From assembly GCF_003205205.1 (NCBI RefSeq), contig NZ_QJRL01000035.1, positions 1 through 45,903 of the forward strand: a DNA stretch of 45,903 nucleotides, read 5' to 3'. The notes beneath the pieces are model-generated. The model had not been told where the DNA came from and searched no databases. It was given only the letters and a program-made list of their open reading frames with translations. This DNA comes from Pseudomonas sp. LB-090624. GTDB lineage: Bacteria; Pseudomonadota; Gammaproteobacteria; Pseudomonadales; Pseudomonadaceae. The translations under genes were made by a program, and so were the position numbers. Positions 8,128-16,345 of the stretch are shown here, piece by piece; position 1 is the stretch's first letter, and every line of letters begins with the position of its first letter.

Positions 8128-8553
8128 ATGGAACACCTGACCACGCTCAAGACCCTGCATATCATCGCCACCGCCCTGCTGCTGCTGGGCGCTCTGAGCC
8201 TGGCGATCTGGACCGTGCGCGCCCGCCGCCAGGGCGATGCCGAGGCCTATGCCAAGCTGCTGCGGCGGCCGCTGGTGTTCGTCTGGGTGCTAATGGGGCT
8301 GTGCCTGGTGAGCATGCCGTTCACTGGCTGGTGGCTGGTGCACCTTGTCGGTTGGCCGCTGGGGCAGACCTGGGTGCTGGCTTCCAGCGTCATCTATACC
8401 CTGGGCGCGTTTGCCGTCTGGTGGCTGCTGGTGCGGTTGAACCGGTTGCGCAAGTCAGAAGTGGTGGGGCTACGGTTTACCCTGGCGCTGGCAGTGTTCA
8501 GTGGGGTCTGCTTCCTGTCCATTGCCGGGCTGATGGGGGCCAAGCCGGTCTGA
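8128..8553 (+). CDS. DUF2269 family integral membrane protein
   Basis: A 141-residue protein starting at the ATG at 8128 (MEHLTTLKTLHII) with four predicted membrane helices: TALLLLGALSLAIW, VFVWVLMGLCLVSM, TWVLASSVIYTLGAFAVWWLL and TLALAVFSGVCFLSIAGL. The pattern fits DUF2269 (YndB/CopD-like small membrane proteins). Function is unknown. It lies 38 bp after ilvA on the same strand and may be read through from it. The frame is open further upstream into ilvA, but that part overlaps ilvA coding and is not hydrophobic. Confidence 0.75.
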   Translation: MEHLTTLKTLHIIATALLLLGALSLAIWTVRARRQGDAEAYAKLLRRPLVFVWVLMGLCLVSMPFTGWWLVHLVGWPLGQTWVLASSVIYTLGAFAVWWLLVRLNRLRKSEVVGLRFTLALAVFSGVCFLSIAGLMGAKPV

Positions 8554-8569
8554 GCGGCCCAGGTTGCCG

Positions 8570-8611
8570 GCACCGGTCTCATCGCGGCTTCACCCGCGGT
8601 GAGACCGGTGC
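8570..8611. terminator. Bidirectional terminator-like hairpin
   Basis: GCACCGGTCTCA at 8570-8581 pairs with TGAGACCGGTGC at 8600-8611, and the stem continues with CGCGG/CCGCG inside. It separates the convergent DUF2269 and HAD genes. There is no long T tract, so efficiency is uncertain. Confidence 0.6.
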
Positions 8612-8620
8612 AGGAAAATC

Positions 8621-9277
8621 TCAATCCCTGAGCGAAACCACCGGCCACCCACGCTTATCAGCCTCCGCCCGCAAGCTCGGGTCCGGGTCCACCGCCACCG
8701 CATGCGTGACCCGCTCCAGCAGCGGCAGGTCATTCATCGAGTCGCTATAAAAGTAGCTGTCCTCAAGATCGAAGCCGTTCTCCATCATCCAGCGCTCCAG
8801 TCGCGTCACCTTGCCTTCACGGAAACACGCTATATCGGTACTACGCCCGGTATAGCGGCCATCGCGCATCTCGCATTCGGTCGCCAGCAGCACGCGTACA
8901 CCCAGGCGCTTGGCGATCGGCGCGGTGACGAAGCGGTTTGTGGCGGTAATGATAACCAGCTGGTCGCCGGCCTCGCGGTGCTGCTGCAGCAAGGCCAGGG
9001 CCTTGGGCAGGATGATCGGCTCGATGCAGTCGCGCATGAAGTCGCGGTGCCATTCGTCGAGTCTGGCCACAGGCGTCGCGGCCAGAATCTCCATGGAAAA
9101 GGCCAGGTAGGCCTGCAGGTCCAGGGTGCCATTGAGGTACTCCTGGTAAAAGTCATCATTGCGCTGCTTGTAGGCGACCGGGTCAAGGATGCCACGCCCG
9201 CATAGGTAGTCACCCCAGGCATGGTCGCTGTCGCCACCGAGGAGGGTATTGTCCAGGTCGAATAAAGCCAGGCGCAT
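8621..9277 (-). CDS. HAD-IB family phosphatase (SerB-like)
   Basis: A 218-residue HAD-superfamily hydrolase. Motif I is FDLDNTLLGGD at residues 5-15 with both catalytic aspartates, motif II IITATN, a motif III lysine near REGKVTR, and motif IV SDSMNDLPLL. The helical cap between motifs I and II places it in subfamily IB with phosphoserine phosphatase. The ATG at 9277 gives the tight family N-terminus MRLALFDLDN; the upstream open frame is not conserved-looking. Small-molecule phosphomonoesters are the expected substrates. Some HAD-IB proteins act on histidinol phosphate, which would fill a step often hard to locate in pseudomonads, but that is inference. Confidence 0.85.
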   Translation of the reverse strand: MRLALFDLDNTLLGGDSDHAWGDYLCGRGILDPVAYKQRNDDFYQEYLNGTLDLQAYLAFSMEILAATPVARLDEWHRDFMRDCIEPIILPKALALLQQHREAGDQLVIITATNRFVTAPIAKRLGVRVLLATECEMRDGRYTGRSTDIACFREGKVTRLERWMMENGFDLEDSYFYSDSMNDLPLLERVTHAVAVDPDPSLRAEADKRGWPVVSLRD

Positions 9278-9418
9278 CGCGGTCACTCGCATCAGCCACA
9301 AGGTAGGCCCGCAGAATACGGAGTTTTCACGCAGCTGCACATAAGCTTGGCGGGCGCGTTGCTGCGCTCGCAAGCTTTGTGGAACAATGCGGTGACATGC
9401 GTTTGCGAGGTTGCTGCC

Positions 9419-9898
9419 GTGATCGACCCGGATGGTTTTCGCCCCAATGTCGGGATCATTCTCACGAATGATTCCGGGCAGGTGCTATGGGCTCGACGGA
9501 TCAACCAGGATGCCTGGCAATTTCCCCAGGGTGGTATCAACCCTGACGAGACGCCGGAAGATGCCCTGTACCGCGAGCTGAACGAAGAAGTTGGCCTTGA
9601 ACGCGATGATGTGGAAATTCTTGCCTGCACCCGTGGCTGGTTGCGTTATCGTTTACCGCAGCGTCTGGTCCGTACCCACAGCCAGCCGCTGTGCATCGGC
9701 CAGAAGCAGAAGTGGTTCCTGCTGCGCCTGGTGAGCAACGAACAACGGGTGCGGATGGACCTGACCGGCAAGCCGGAATTCGACGGCTGGCGCTGGGTGA
9801 GCTATTGGTACCCGCTGGGCCAGGTTGTGACATTCAAGCGCGAGGTGTACCGGCGCGCCCTGAAAGAGCTAGCACCGCGTCTGCTGACGCGCGACTGA
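9419..9898 (+). CDS. rppH: RNA pyrophosphohydrolase RppH
   Basis: Nudix hydrolase that removes pyrophosphate from 5'-triphosphate mRNA ends, which triggers RNase E decay. The product is 159 residues from a GTG start (VIDPDGFRPNVG), the conserved N-terminus. A GAGG ribosome-binding site 8 bases upstream supports this start over the longer open frame from 9347. The Nudix box GGINPDETPEDALYRELNEEVGL spans residues 38-60. It is followed 22 bp later by ptsP, an old and widespread pairing. Confidence 0.95.
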   Translation: MIDPDGFRPNVGIILTNDSGQVLWARRINQDAWQFPQGGINPDETPEDALYRELNEEVGLERDDVEILACTRGWLRYRLPQRLVRTHSQPLCIGQKQKWFLLRLVSNEQRVRMDLTGKPEFDGWRWVSYWYPLGQVVTFKREVYRRALKELAPRLLTRD

Positions 9899-9920
9899 CG
9901 ACGGAGTTCGACCCCGAGCC

Positions 9921-12200
9921 ATGCTCAATACGCTGCGCAAGATCGTCCAGGAAGTAAACTCCGCCAAAGATCTCAAGTCGGCGTTGGGGATCATTGTCTT
10001 GCGCGTCAAGGAGGCCATGGGCAGCCAGGTCTGCTCGGTCTACCTGCTCGACCCGGAAACCAACCGCTTCGTACTCATGGCCAGCGAAGGCCTGAACAAG
10101 CGTTCCATCGGCAAGGTCAGCATGGCCCCCAACGAAGGCCTTGTGGGCCTTGTCGGTACCCGGGAAGAGCCGCTGAACCTGGAAAACGCCGCCGACCACC
10201 CGCGTTACCGCTATTTTGCCGAAACCGGCGAAGAAAAATTCGCCTCCTTCCTGGGTGCACCGATCATTCACCACCGCCGCGTGGTCGGGGTGCTGGTCAT
10301 CCAGCAGAAGGAGCGCCGCCAGTTCGACGAGGGCGAAGAGGCCTTCCTGGTCACCATGAGCGCCCAGCTCGCCGGGGTTATCGCCCACGCCGAGGCCACC
10401 GGTTCGATCCGGGGCCTGGGCCGTCAGGGCAAGGGCATCCAGGAAGCGCGCTTCGTCGGTGTGCCGGGTTCGCCAGGTGCTGCCGTGGGGCGTGCGGTGG
10501 TGATGCTGCCGCCGGCCGACCTGGAGGTGGTGCCGGACAAGACCGTCGATGATATCGACGCCGAACTGAAACTCTTCGAAAACGCCCTTGAAGGCGTGCG
10601 CGAAGACATGCGCAAGCTGTCGGCCAAGCTGGCCACCCAGCTGCGCCCGGAAGAGCGGGCGCTGTTCGATGTCTACCTGATGATGCTTGAAGATGCAGCG
10701 CTGGGTGGCGAGGTGACCGAGGTCATCAAGACCGGCCAATGGGCCCAAGGTGCCCTGCGCCAGGTGGTCGGCGAGCACGTCAACCGCTTCGAACTGATGG
10801 ACGACGACTACCTGCGTGAGCGTGCTTCCGACGTGAAGGACCTGGGCCGGCGTTTGCTGGCCTACCTGCAGGAAGCCCGTTCGCAGTCGCTGGTGTATGC
10901 CGACAACACCATCCTGGTCAGTGAAGAACTGACCCCGGCCATGCTGGGCGAAGTGCCGGAAGGCAAGCTGGTCGGCCTGGTCTCGGTACTGGGCTCGGGC
11001 AACTCCCACGTCGCCATTCTTGCCCGCGCCATGGGCATCCCCACGGTGATGGGCCTGGTCGACCTGCCATACTCCAAGGTCGACGGCATCGAACTGATCG
11101 TCGACGGCTACAAGGGCGAAGTGTTCACCAACCCGAGCGAAGTGCTGCGCAAGCAGTACAGCGACGTGGTCGAGGAAGAACGCCAGTTGGCCCAGGGCCT
11201 GGATGCCCTGCGCGAACTGCCATGCGTCACCCCGGACGGCCACCGCATGCCGCTGTGGGTCAACACCGGCCTGCTCGCCGACGTGGCCCGTGCGCAGCAG
11301 CGCGGCGCCGAAGGGGTCGGCCTGTACCGCACCGAAGTGCCGTTCATGATCAATCAGCGCTTCCCCAGCGAGAAAGAGCAGCTGGCCATCTACCGCGAGC
11401 AACTGGCGGCTTTCCACCCATTGCCGGTGACCATGCGGACCCTCGACATTGGCGGTGACAAGGCGCTGTCGTACTTCCCGATCAAGGAAGAAAACCCGTT
11501 CCTCGGCTGGCGCGGCATTCGCGTCACCCTCGACCACCCGGAAATCTTCCTGGTGCAGACCCGTGCCATGCTCAAGGCCAGCGAAGGCTTGAACAACCTG
11601 CGCATTCTGCTGCCGATGATTTCAGGTATTCATGAGCTGGAAGAGGCGCTGCACCTGATTCACCGTGCGTGGGGCGAGGTGCGGGACGAAGGCACCGATG
11701 TGCCGATGCCACCGGTGGGCGTGATGGTCGAAATCCCTGCGGCGGTGTACCAGACCAAGGAGCTGGCGCGGCAAGTGGACTTCCTCTCCGTCGGCTCCAA
11801 CGACCTGACCCAGTACTTGTTGGCGGTGGACCGCAACAACCCGCGGGTCGCCGACCTGTACGACTACCTGCACCCGGCGGTGCTGCAGGCGTTGAACACG
11901 GTAGTGCGCGATGCCCATGGCGAAGGCAAGCCGGTCAGTATCTGCGGCGAGATGGCGGGTGACCCGGCGGCGGCAATCCTGTTGATGGCGATGGGCTTCG
12001 ATAGCTTGTCGATGAACGCCACCAACCTGCCGAAGGTGAAGTGGATGTTGCGGCAGGTGAACATGAGCAAGGCCAAGGAGTTGCTGGTCGAAGCCTTGAG
12101 CCATGACAACCCGCAGGTTATCCACAGCTCGCTGCAGCTGGCCCTGAAAAACCTCGGGTTGGCGCGGATGATCGGGCCAGGGGCCAATAAAACCCTCTGA
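9921..12200 (+). CDS. ptsP: Phosphoenolpyruvate-protein phosphotransferase PtsP (EI-Ntr)
   Basis: First enzyme of the nitrogen phosphotransferase system: takes phosphate from PEP and hands it to NPr (PtsO) and then EIIA-Ntr (PtsN). The 759 residues comprise an N-terminal GAF domain (about 1-160), an EI N-terminal domain, the phospho-His domain with GSGNSHVAILARAMGIPTV (active histidine), and a C-terminal PEP-binding TIM barrel (VGLYRTEVPFM, LSVGSNDLTQY, SICGEMAGDP). The GAF domain distinguishes it from the sugar-PTS EI. It is cotranscribed with rppH. The system controls carbon/nitrogen balance, potassium transport and polyhydroxyalkanoate accumulation in P. putida. Confidence 0.97.
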   Translation: MLNTLRKIVQEVNSAKDLKSALGIIVLRVKEAMGSQVCSVYLLDPETNRFVLMASEGLNKRSIGKVSMAPNEGLVGLVGTREEPLNLENAADHPRYRYFAETGEEKFASFLGAPIIHHRRVVGVLVIQQKERRQFDEGEEAFLVTMSAQLAGVIAHAEATGSIRGLGRQGKGIQEARFVGVPGSPGAAVGRAVVMLPPADLEVVPDKTVDDIDAELKLFENALEGVREDMRKLSAKLATQLRPEERALFDVYLMMLEDAALGGEVTEVIKTGQWAQGALRQVVGEHVNRFELMDDDYLRERASDVKDLGRRLLAYLQEARSQSLVYADNTILVSEELTPAMLGEVPEGKLVGLVSVLGSGNSHVAILARAMGIPTVMGLVDLPYSKVDGIELIVDGYKGEVFTNPSEVLRKQYSDVVEEERQLAQGLDALRELPCVTPDGHRMPLWVNTGLLADVARAQQRGAEGVGLYRTEVPFMINQRFPSEKEQLAIYREQLAAFHPLPVTMRTLDIGGDKALSYFPIKEENPFLGWRGIRVTLDHPEIFLVQTRAMLKASEGLNNLRILLPMISGIHELEEALHLIHRAWGEVRDEGTDVPMPPVGVMVEIPAAVYQTKELARQVDFLSVGSNDLTQYLLAVDRNNPRVADLYDYLHPAVLQALNTVVRDAHGEGKPVSICGEMAGDPAAAILLMAMGFDSLSMNATNLPKVKWMLRQVNMSKAKELLVEALSHDNPQVIHSSLQLALKNLGLARMIGPGANKTL

Positions 12201-12208
12201 AATTCCGG

Positions 12209-12250
12209 GGCCGTTCCCGCAGGAGATCACCCACTCCTGTGGGAGCGGCC
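12209..12250. terminator. Bidirectional terminator / REP-like hairpin
   Basis: GGCCGTTCCCGCAGGAG at 12209-12225 pairs with CTCCTGTGGGAGCGGCC at 12234-12250: 17 positions, two of them G-T type. The loop is 8 bases. It lies between convergent ptsP and the NRDE gene. Confidence 0.65.
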
Positions 12251-12259
12251 ACATGGGCC

Positions 12260-13006
12260 TCAAACCCTGAGTTCAACTTCCCCCAAGTGCCCCCCAAACG
12301 GCCCGAAACTGCGTTCGATCAGCCGTCTTTGTCCCTGATCATCCACGATCAGCACCGTACTCGCCCGTGTCCCGTAGTTCTGACTGGCGATGAATACGCT
12401 CGACAGCAATTTCTCGGTCGCCAGCCCCACGCCTGTCTCGGGCAGGTCACCATCAGCTGCCGGCTCGTTATCGGCCAGCAAATCCAGCAACCGGCGCGGT
12501 TCTGGCGTTTCCAGCAGGCCCTCAAGCCCGCTACGCGCCTTCACCAACTTCGGCCACGGCGTATCCAGCCCTGCGTTGGACAGCCCGTACACCCCAGCCT
12601 CAAGCAGGCGCGGCGCCGCGTCCCGGGCATTCAGGTAACCCAGCTGACGCTCGTCACCTACCAACAGGTTGAACCCTGAATACTGGCCACTGCGGCTGGC
12701 CACCTGGTCCAGGTACGCGTCGACCCCAAGCGCTCCCTGTAGGTATGCTGCCACCAGTTCACCCCGCGAGCGGGGCCCCGGCGGCTGGCCCGGGTCACGA
12801 ATGTTGGTCAGCGCGGCGAAGCGCCCCTGGGGACCTACCCCCAGCCAGGTACCACCGGCCTCCAGGTCGCGCCCGGCATGCACCCCAGGCGTCTCCTCCC
12901 AGGCCGCCAGGGGCTGGGTAGGGCGGGCATAGAATTCGTCGCGGTTGGCCGCCACGATCAGCGGCAGGGTGTGCCCCGGCCGCCAGGCAAATACGATCAG
13001 GCACAT
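12260..13006 (-). CDS. NRDE family protein (TANGO2-like)
   Basis: A 248-residue protein starting MCLIVFAWRPGH, the characteristic TANGO2/NRDE beginning with Cys2 as the possible N-terminal nucleophile. The eponymous NRDE is in ANRDEFYARPT at about residue 22, followed by GRDLEAGGTWLGV and FAALTNIRDP. The fold is related to Ntn hydrolases. TANGO2 homologues have been linked to haem handling and lipid metabolism, but the bacterial role is not settled. The frame is open for 91 codons upstream; MCLIV is the natural start because homologues need the cysteine exposed. Confidence 0.85.
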   Translation of the reverse strand: MCLIVFAWRPGHTLPLIVAANRDEFYARPTQPLAAWEETPGVHAGRDLEAGGTWLGVGPQGRFAALTNIRDPGQPPGPRSRGELVAAYLQGALGVDAYLDQVASRSGQYSGFNLLVGDERQLGYLNARDAAPRLLEAGVYGLSNAGLDTPWPKLVKARSGLEGLLETPEPRRLLDLLADNEPAADGDLPETGVGLATEKLLSSVFIASQNYGTRASTVLIVDDQGQRRLIERSFGPFGGHLGEVELRV

Positions 13007-13135
13007 CGGTCGGGCCTCTGTGTTTTTTGTCACTGTACCCACAGCAGCTTGGCGGATCCATCCTGACACAGAGTTCACTAGAGCCCCGAGCCCGGGTTCC
13101 GTTACCATGCCGGATTGATTTTTCGGGGAAGCCGA

Positions 13136-13918
13136 ATGGAATTCGTGCTCTATCTGCTGTTGGGCGCCTGTGCCGGTGTGCTGGCCGGGCTGTTCGGCGT
13201 GGGCGGTGGCATCATCATCGTCCCAGTGCTGGTGTTCAGCTTCACCTTGCAGGGCTTCGACGCTTCGGTGTTGACCCACCTGGCAGTCGGTACGTCACTG
13301 GCAACCATCGTTTTCACTTCGATCAACGCCGTGCGTGAACACCACCGCAAGGGTGCCGTGCAATGGCCGATCTTCGCCTGGATGACCCTTGGCATCCTCC
13401 TCGGGGCGGGTGTCGGCGCCAAGACTGCCTCGCTGATCCAGGGGCCGCTGCTGCAAAAGATCATTGGTGTATTCGCCCTGGTCATCGCCGCGCAGATGGC
13501 GCTGGACCTCAAACCCAAGGCCAGCCGTGGCGTCCCCGGCAAGCCCGCATTGATCGGCGCAGGCAGTGTGATCGGTTGGGCCTCGGCCATTTTCGGCATC
13601 GGCGGCGGTTCACTGACCGTGCCATTCCTGACCTGGCGCAGCCTGCCCATGCAGCAGGCGGTGGCCACGTCCTCTGCCTGTGGCCTGCCGATTGCCGTGG
13701 CCAGTGCCGTCAGCTTCATGCTGCTGGGCTGGCATGAGGAGCACCTGCCGGCCCACAGCCTGGGTTACGTGTACCTGCCGGCGCTGGTCGGCATTGCCGT
13801 GACCAGCATGTTTTTTGCCCGCTTCGGCGCGCGCCTGGCGCACAAGCTGTCGCCACGTTTGTTGAAACGCCTGTTCGCAGCCCTGCTGTTCTGTGTCGGC
13901 CTCAGCTTTTTGATTTGA
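13136..13918 (+). CDS. Sulfite exporter TauE/SafE family permease
   Basis: A 260-residue polytopic inner-membrane protein with about eight helices in two repeats. Each repeat starts with the TauE/SafE glycine-rich motif: GLFGVGGGIIIVPVL near residue 20 and AIFGIGGGSLTVPFLTW near residue 155. Family members export or import small organosulfur or sulfonate anions; the substrate is unknown here. The ATG at 13136 has GGGGAAG just upstream and is preferred over the in-frame start at 13115. It is 16 bp before lgt and probably cotranscribed with it. Confidence 0.9.
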   Translation: MEFVLYLLLGACAGVLAGLFGVGGGIIIVPVLVFSFTLQGFDASVLTHLAVGTSLATIVFTSINAVREHHRKGAVQWPIFAWMTLGILLGAGVGAKTASLIQGPLLQKIIGVFALVIAAQMALDLKPKASRGVPGKPALIGAGSVIGWASAIFGIGGGSLTVPFLTWRSLPMQQAVATSSACGLPIAVASAVSFMLLGWHEEHLPAHSLGYVYLPALVGIAVTSMFFARFGARLAHKLSPRLLKRLFAALLFCVGLSFLI

Positions 13919-13934
13919 ATCGAGAGGAAGTTCC

Positions 13935-14741
13935 ATGCTGCCTTACCCGCAGATAGACCCCGTGGCCGTTGCCATCGGGCCGCTGAAAATCCATTGGTAC
14001 GGCCTGATGTACCTGATCGGCATCGGCGGTGCCTGGCTGCTGGCCTCACGCCGGCTGAACCGCTTCGACCCCACCTGGAGCCGCGAGAAGCTGTCCGACC
14101 TGGTGTTCTGGCTGTCGATGGGGGTGATTGTCGGCGGGCGCCTGGGTTACGTGCTGTTCTACGACCTGCACGCCTACCTGGCCAACCCGACGCTGATCTT
14201 CGAGGTGTGGAAAGGGGGTATGTCGTTCCACGGCGGCTTCATCGGCGTGATGCTGGCGGCCCTGTGGTTTGGCAAGCGCAACAACAAGTCGTTCTTCGAA
14301 CTGATGGACTTCGTCGCCCCGCTGGTGCCGATCGGCCTGGGTGCCGGGCGTATCGGCAACTTCATCAACGCCGAGCTGTGGGGCAAGCCCACCGACGTGC
14401 CATGGGCAATGATCTTCCCGCCGTTCAGCGACCCAGCGCAGTTGCCGCGCCATCCGTCGCAGCTGTACCAGTTTGCCCTTGAGGGCGTAGCACTGTTCGT
14501 CATCCTGTGGCTGTATTCGCGCAAGCCGCGGCCGACCATGGCGGTGTCGGGCATGTTCGCGCTGTTCTACGGCATCTTCCGTTTCATCGTCGAATTCGTT
14601 CGGGTACCGGATGCCCAGCTCGGTTACATCGCCTGGGGCTGGCTGACCATGGGTCAGATTCTGTGCGTGCCGATGATCCTGGCTGGCCTCGGCCTGATCT
14701 GGTGGGCTTATAATCGCAAGCCCACGGCGAAACCCGCCTGA
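13935..14741 (+). CDS. lgt: Prolipoprotein diacylglyceryl transferase Lgt
   Basis: Transfers diacylglycerol from phosphatidylglycerol to the lipobox cysteine of prolipoproteins, the first step of lipoprotein maturation in the inner membrane. The 268-residue protein has the Lgt signature GAGRIGNFINAELWGK near residue 140 and the conserved SFHGGFIGV segment. Seven membrane helices are expected. An AGAGGAAG ribosome-binding site precedes the ATG. A clear intrinsic terminator follows 8 bp after the stop. Confidence 0.97.
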   Translation: MLPYPQIDPVAVAIGPLKIHWYGLMYLIGIGGAWLLASRRLNRFDPTWSREKLSDLVFWLSMGVIVGGRLGYVLFYDLHAYLANPTLIFEVWKGGMSFHGGFIGVMLAALWFGKRNNKSFFELMDFVAPLVPIGLGAGRIGNFINAELWGKPTDVPWAMIFPPFSDPAQLPRHPSQLYQFALEGVALFVILWLYSRKPRPTMAVSGMFALFYGIFRFIVEFVRVPDAQLGYIAWGWLTMGQILCVPMILAGLGLIWWAYNRKPTAKPA

Positions 14742-14749
14742 TTATTCCC

Positions 14750-14776
14750 ACGGCAGGGCGATCCCCTGCCGTTTTT
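14750..14776 (+). terminator. Intrinsic terminator between lgt and thyA
   Basis: ACGGCAGGG (14750-14758), a 5-base loop, then CCCTGCCGT (14764-14772) running into TTTTT (14772-14776). This is a textbook rho-independent terminator in the plus direction. It ends only 14 bases before the thyA start codon. Confidence 0.85.
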
Positions 14777-14790
14777 GCTACAGGTAAGCC

Positions 14791-15762
14791 ATGAAACAGT
14801 ATCTGGACCTGGTCCGCGACGTTATCGAAAACGGCACGCTGCAGGGCAACCGCACCGGCATTCGCACCATCAGCCTGCCGGGCGCCATGCTGCGTTTCGA
14901 CCTGCAGAAGGGCTTTCCGGCCATTACCACGCGCAAGCTGGCGTTCAAGTCGGCAATCGGCGAAATGGTCGGTTTCCTCCGTGGCGTGAAGAACGCCGGT
15001 GAGTTCCGCGAGCTGGGCTGCAAGGTTTGGGACCAGAATGCCAACGAAAACGCCCAGTGGCTGGCCAACCCGTTCCGCCAGGGCCATGACGACCTGGGCG
15101 AGATCTACGGCGTGCAATGGCGCCATTGGCCGGGCTACAAGCGTATTCCGCTGAGCAACCCAGCCGCCATCGAAATGGCCGAGAAGGCAGGCTTCCGCCG
15201 TATCGCACAGGACGAAGAGGACGGCGTCGCGTTCGTCATTCTGTACAAGGCCATCGACCAGGTGCGCCAGTGCCTGGACACCATTGCCAACGACCCGGGC
15301 AGCCGCCGCATCCTGTTCCACGGCTGGAACTGCGCGCAACTGGACGAAATGGCCCTGCCGCCGTGTCACTTGCTGTATCAGTTCCACCCAAATGTAGAGA
15401 CGAAGGAGATTTCCCTTACCCTCTATATTCGCTCCAACGACTTGGGCCTGGGCACACCGTTCAACCTCACCGAAGGCGCAGCGCTGCTCTCGCTGTTCGG
15501 CCGCCTCACCGGTTATACCCCACGCTGGTTCACCTATTTCATTGGCGATGCCCATGTGTATGAAAACCACCTGGACATGCTGAACGAGCAGCTCAAGCGC
15601 GAGCCGTTGGAAGCGCCGAAGCTGGTGATCAGCGACCGTGTTCCGGCATTTGCCGAGACTGGCAAGTATGAGCCGGAGTGGCTGGAGAAGATCGAGCCGA
15701 GTGATTTCTGGCTGGAAGGCTATGAGCACCATGCGCCGATGACAGCGCCGATGGCGGTCTGA
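14791..15762 (+). CDS. thyA: Thymidylate synthase ThyA (long form)
   Basis: Methylates dUMP to dTMP with methylene-tetrahydrofolate, producing dihydrofolate that FolA (26344) reduces. The product is 323 residues against 264 in E. coli ThyA. The extra length is mostly in the small domain, around residues 85-155 (for example the stretch around GYKRIPLSNPAAIEMAEKAGF). Catalytic Cys192 is in LPPCH, with Arg21 in RTG and the nucleotide-binding segment around RSNDLGLGTPFNL. AGGTAA before the ATG is the likely ribosome-binding site. There is no room for a promoter between the terminator and the start, so transcription must begin upstream or read through. Confidence 0.96.
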   Translation: MKQYLDLVRDVIENGTLQGNRTGIRTISLPGAMLRFDLQKGFPAITTRKLAFKSAIGEMVGFLRGVKNAGEFRELGCKVWDQNANENAQWLANPFRQGHDDLGEIYGVQWRHWPGYKRIPLSNPAAIEMAEKAGFRRIAQDEEDGVAFVILYKAIDQVRQCLDTIANDPGSRRILFHGWNCAQLDEMALPPCHLLYQFHPNVETKEISLTLYIRSNDLGLGTPFNLTEGAALLSLFGRLTGYTPRWFTYFIGDAHVYENHLDMLNEQLKREPLEAPKLVISDRVPAFAETGKYEPEWLEKIEPSDFWLEGYEHHAPMTAPMAV

Positions 15763-15787
15763 TAGGCCTGCATTGTTTGAACTGGCC

Positions 15788-15811
15788 TCTTCGCGGGTTC
15801 ACCCGCGAAGA
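15788..15811. repeat. REP palindrome between thyA and cadR
   Basis: TCTTCGCGGGT (15788-15798) and ACCCGCGAAGA (15801-15811) are perfect complements around two bases, matching the P. putida REP core. Position between convergent genes suggests it also serves as a two-way terminator. Confidence 0.7.
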
Positions 15812-15818
15812 TTCTGGT

Positions 15819-16262
15819 TCAATGCCCGTGACTTCGCCCCACATGCGAATGTTCGGTATCCGGTACCGATACCGCCCCGTTCGTCTCCAGTTGCTGCAAG
15901 ATCGCGCATTCACTCCCCTGCGCGTTGCAGCGCCGCCGCAGCTCCACCAGCTGCTCCTGCAATGCCACCAAGCCATCGATCCGCGCCTGAACATGCTCGA
16001 TATGCTCGTCGATCAGCGCATTGACGCTGCCGCACGCGTCGTCGGGGCTGTCGCGCAGGCGTAGCAGGCTGCGAATTTCGTCCAGGGTCATGTCCAGCGT
16101 GCGGCAGTTGCGGATGAAGGTCAGCCGCTCCACATGGGCCTGGGTGTACAACCGGTAGTTGCCCTCGCTGCGCGCCGGCTCTGGCAGGAGGTTTTCCCGC
16201 TCGTAGTAGCGAATGGTCTCCACCGCGCAGTCAGTGGCTTTGGCCAGCTCTCCGATCTTCAT
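15819..16262 (-). CDS. cadR: MerR-family Cd/Pb/Zn-responsive regulator CadR
   Basis: The 147-residue protein begins MKIGELAKATDC. The frame extends one codon to a GTG, but GGAG 8 bases before the ATG at 16262 supports this start. The MerR helix-turn-helix occupies about residues 1-70, followed by a long dimerisation helix. The metal-site cysteines Cys77, Cys112 and Cys119 of CadR are all present. A histidine-rich tail (H138, H140, H145, H147) matches the second metal site of P. putida CadR. It activates the divergent cadA by unwinding its over-spaced promoter when metal binds. The operator lies between the two genes. Confidence 0.95.
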   Translation of the reverse strand: MKIGELAKATDCAVETIRYYERENLLPEPARSEGNYRLYTQAHVERLTFIRNCRTLDMTLDEIRSLLRLRDSPDDACGSVNALIDEHIEHVQARIDGLVALQEQLVELRRRCNAQGSECAILQQLETNGAVSVPDTEHSHVGRSHGH

Positions 16263-16284
16263 CACCCAATCTCCAACAAGTGGC

Positions 16285-16315
16285 TTGACCCTATAGTGGC
16301 TACAGGGTGTTCACT
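16285..16315 (+). promoter_or_regulatory. CadR operator within the cadA promoter
   Basis: A -35 element TTGACC at 16285-16290 is followed by the dyad ACCCTATAG-TGG-CTACAGGGT (16288-16308, one mismatch between arms). A weak -10 (TTCACT at 16310-16315) gives a spacer of about 19 bp. The over-long spacer filled by a dyad is the hallmark of MerR-type activation. The element lies between cadR and cadA. Confidence 0.75.
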
Positions 16316-16345
16316 TGGCAACAGGCTCAATTTAAGGATGACCCC

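Noticed and set aside
9834..11537. A 567-codon minus-strand frame antisense to ptsP
   Set aside because: Shadow of ptsP; the plus strand has all EI-Ntr domains.
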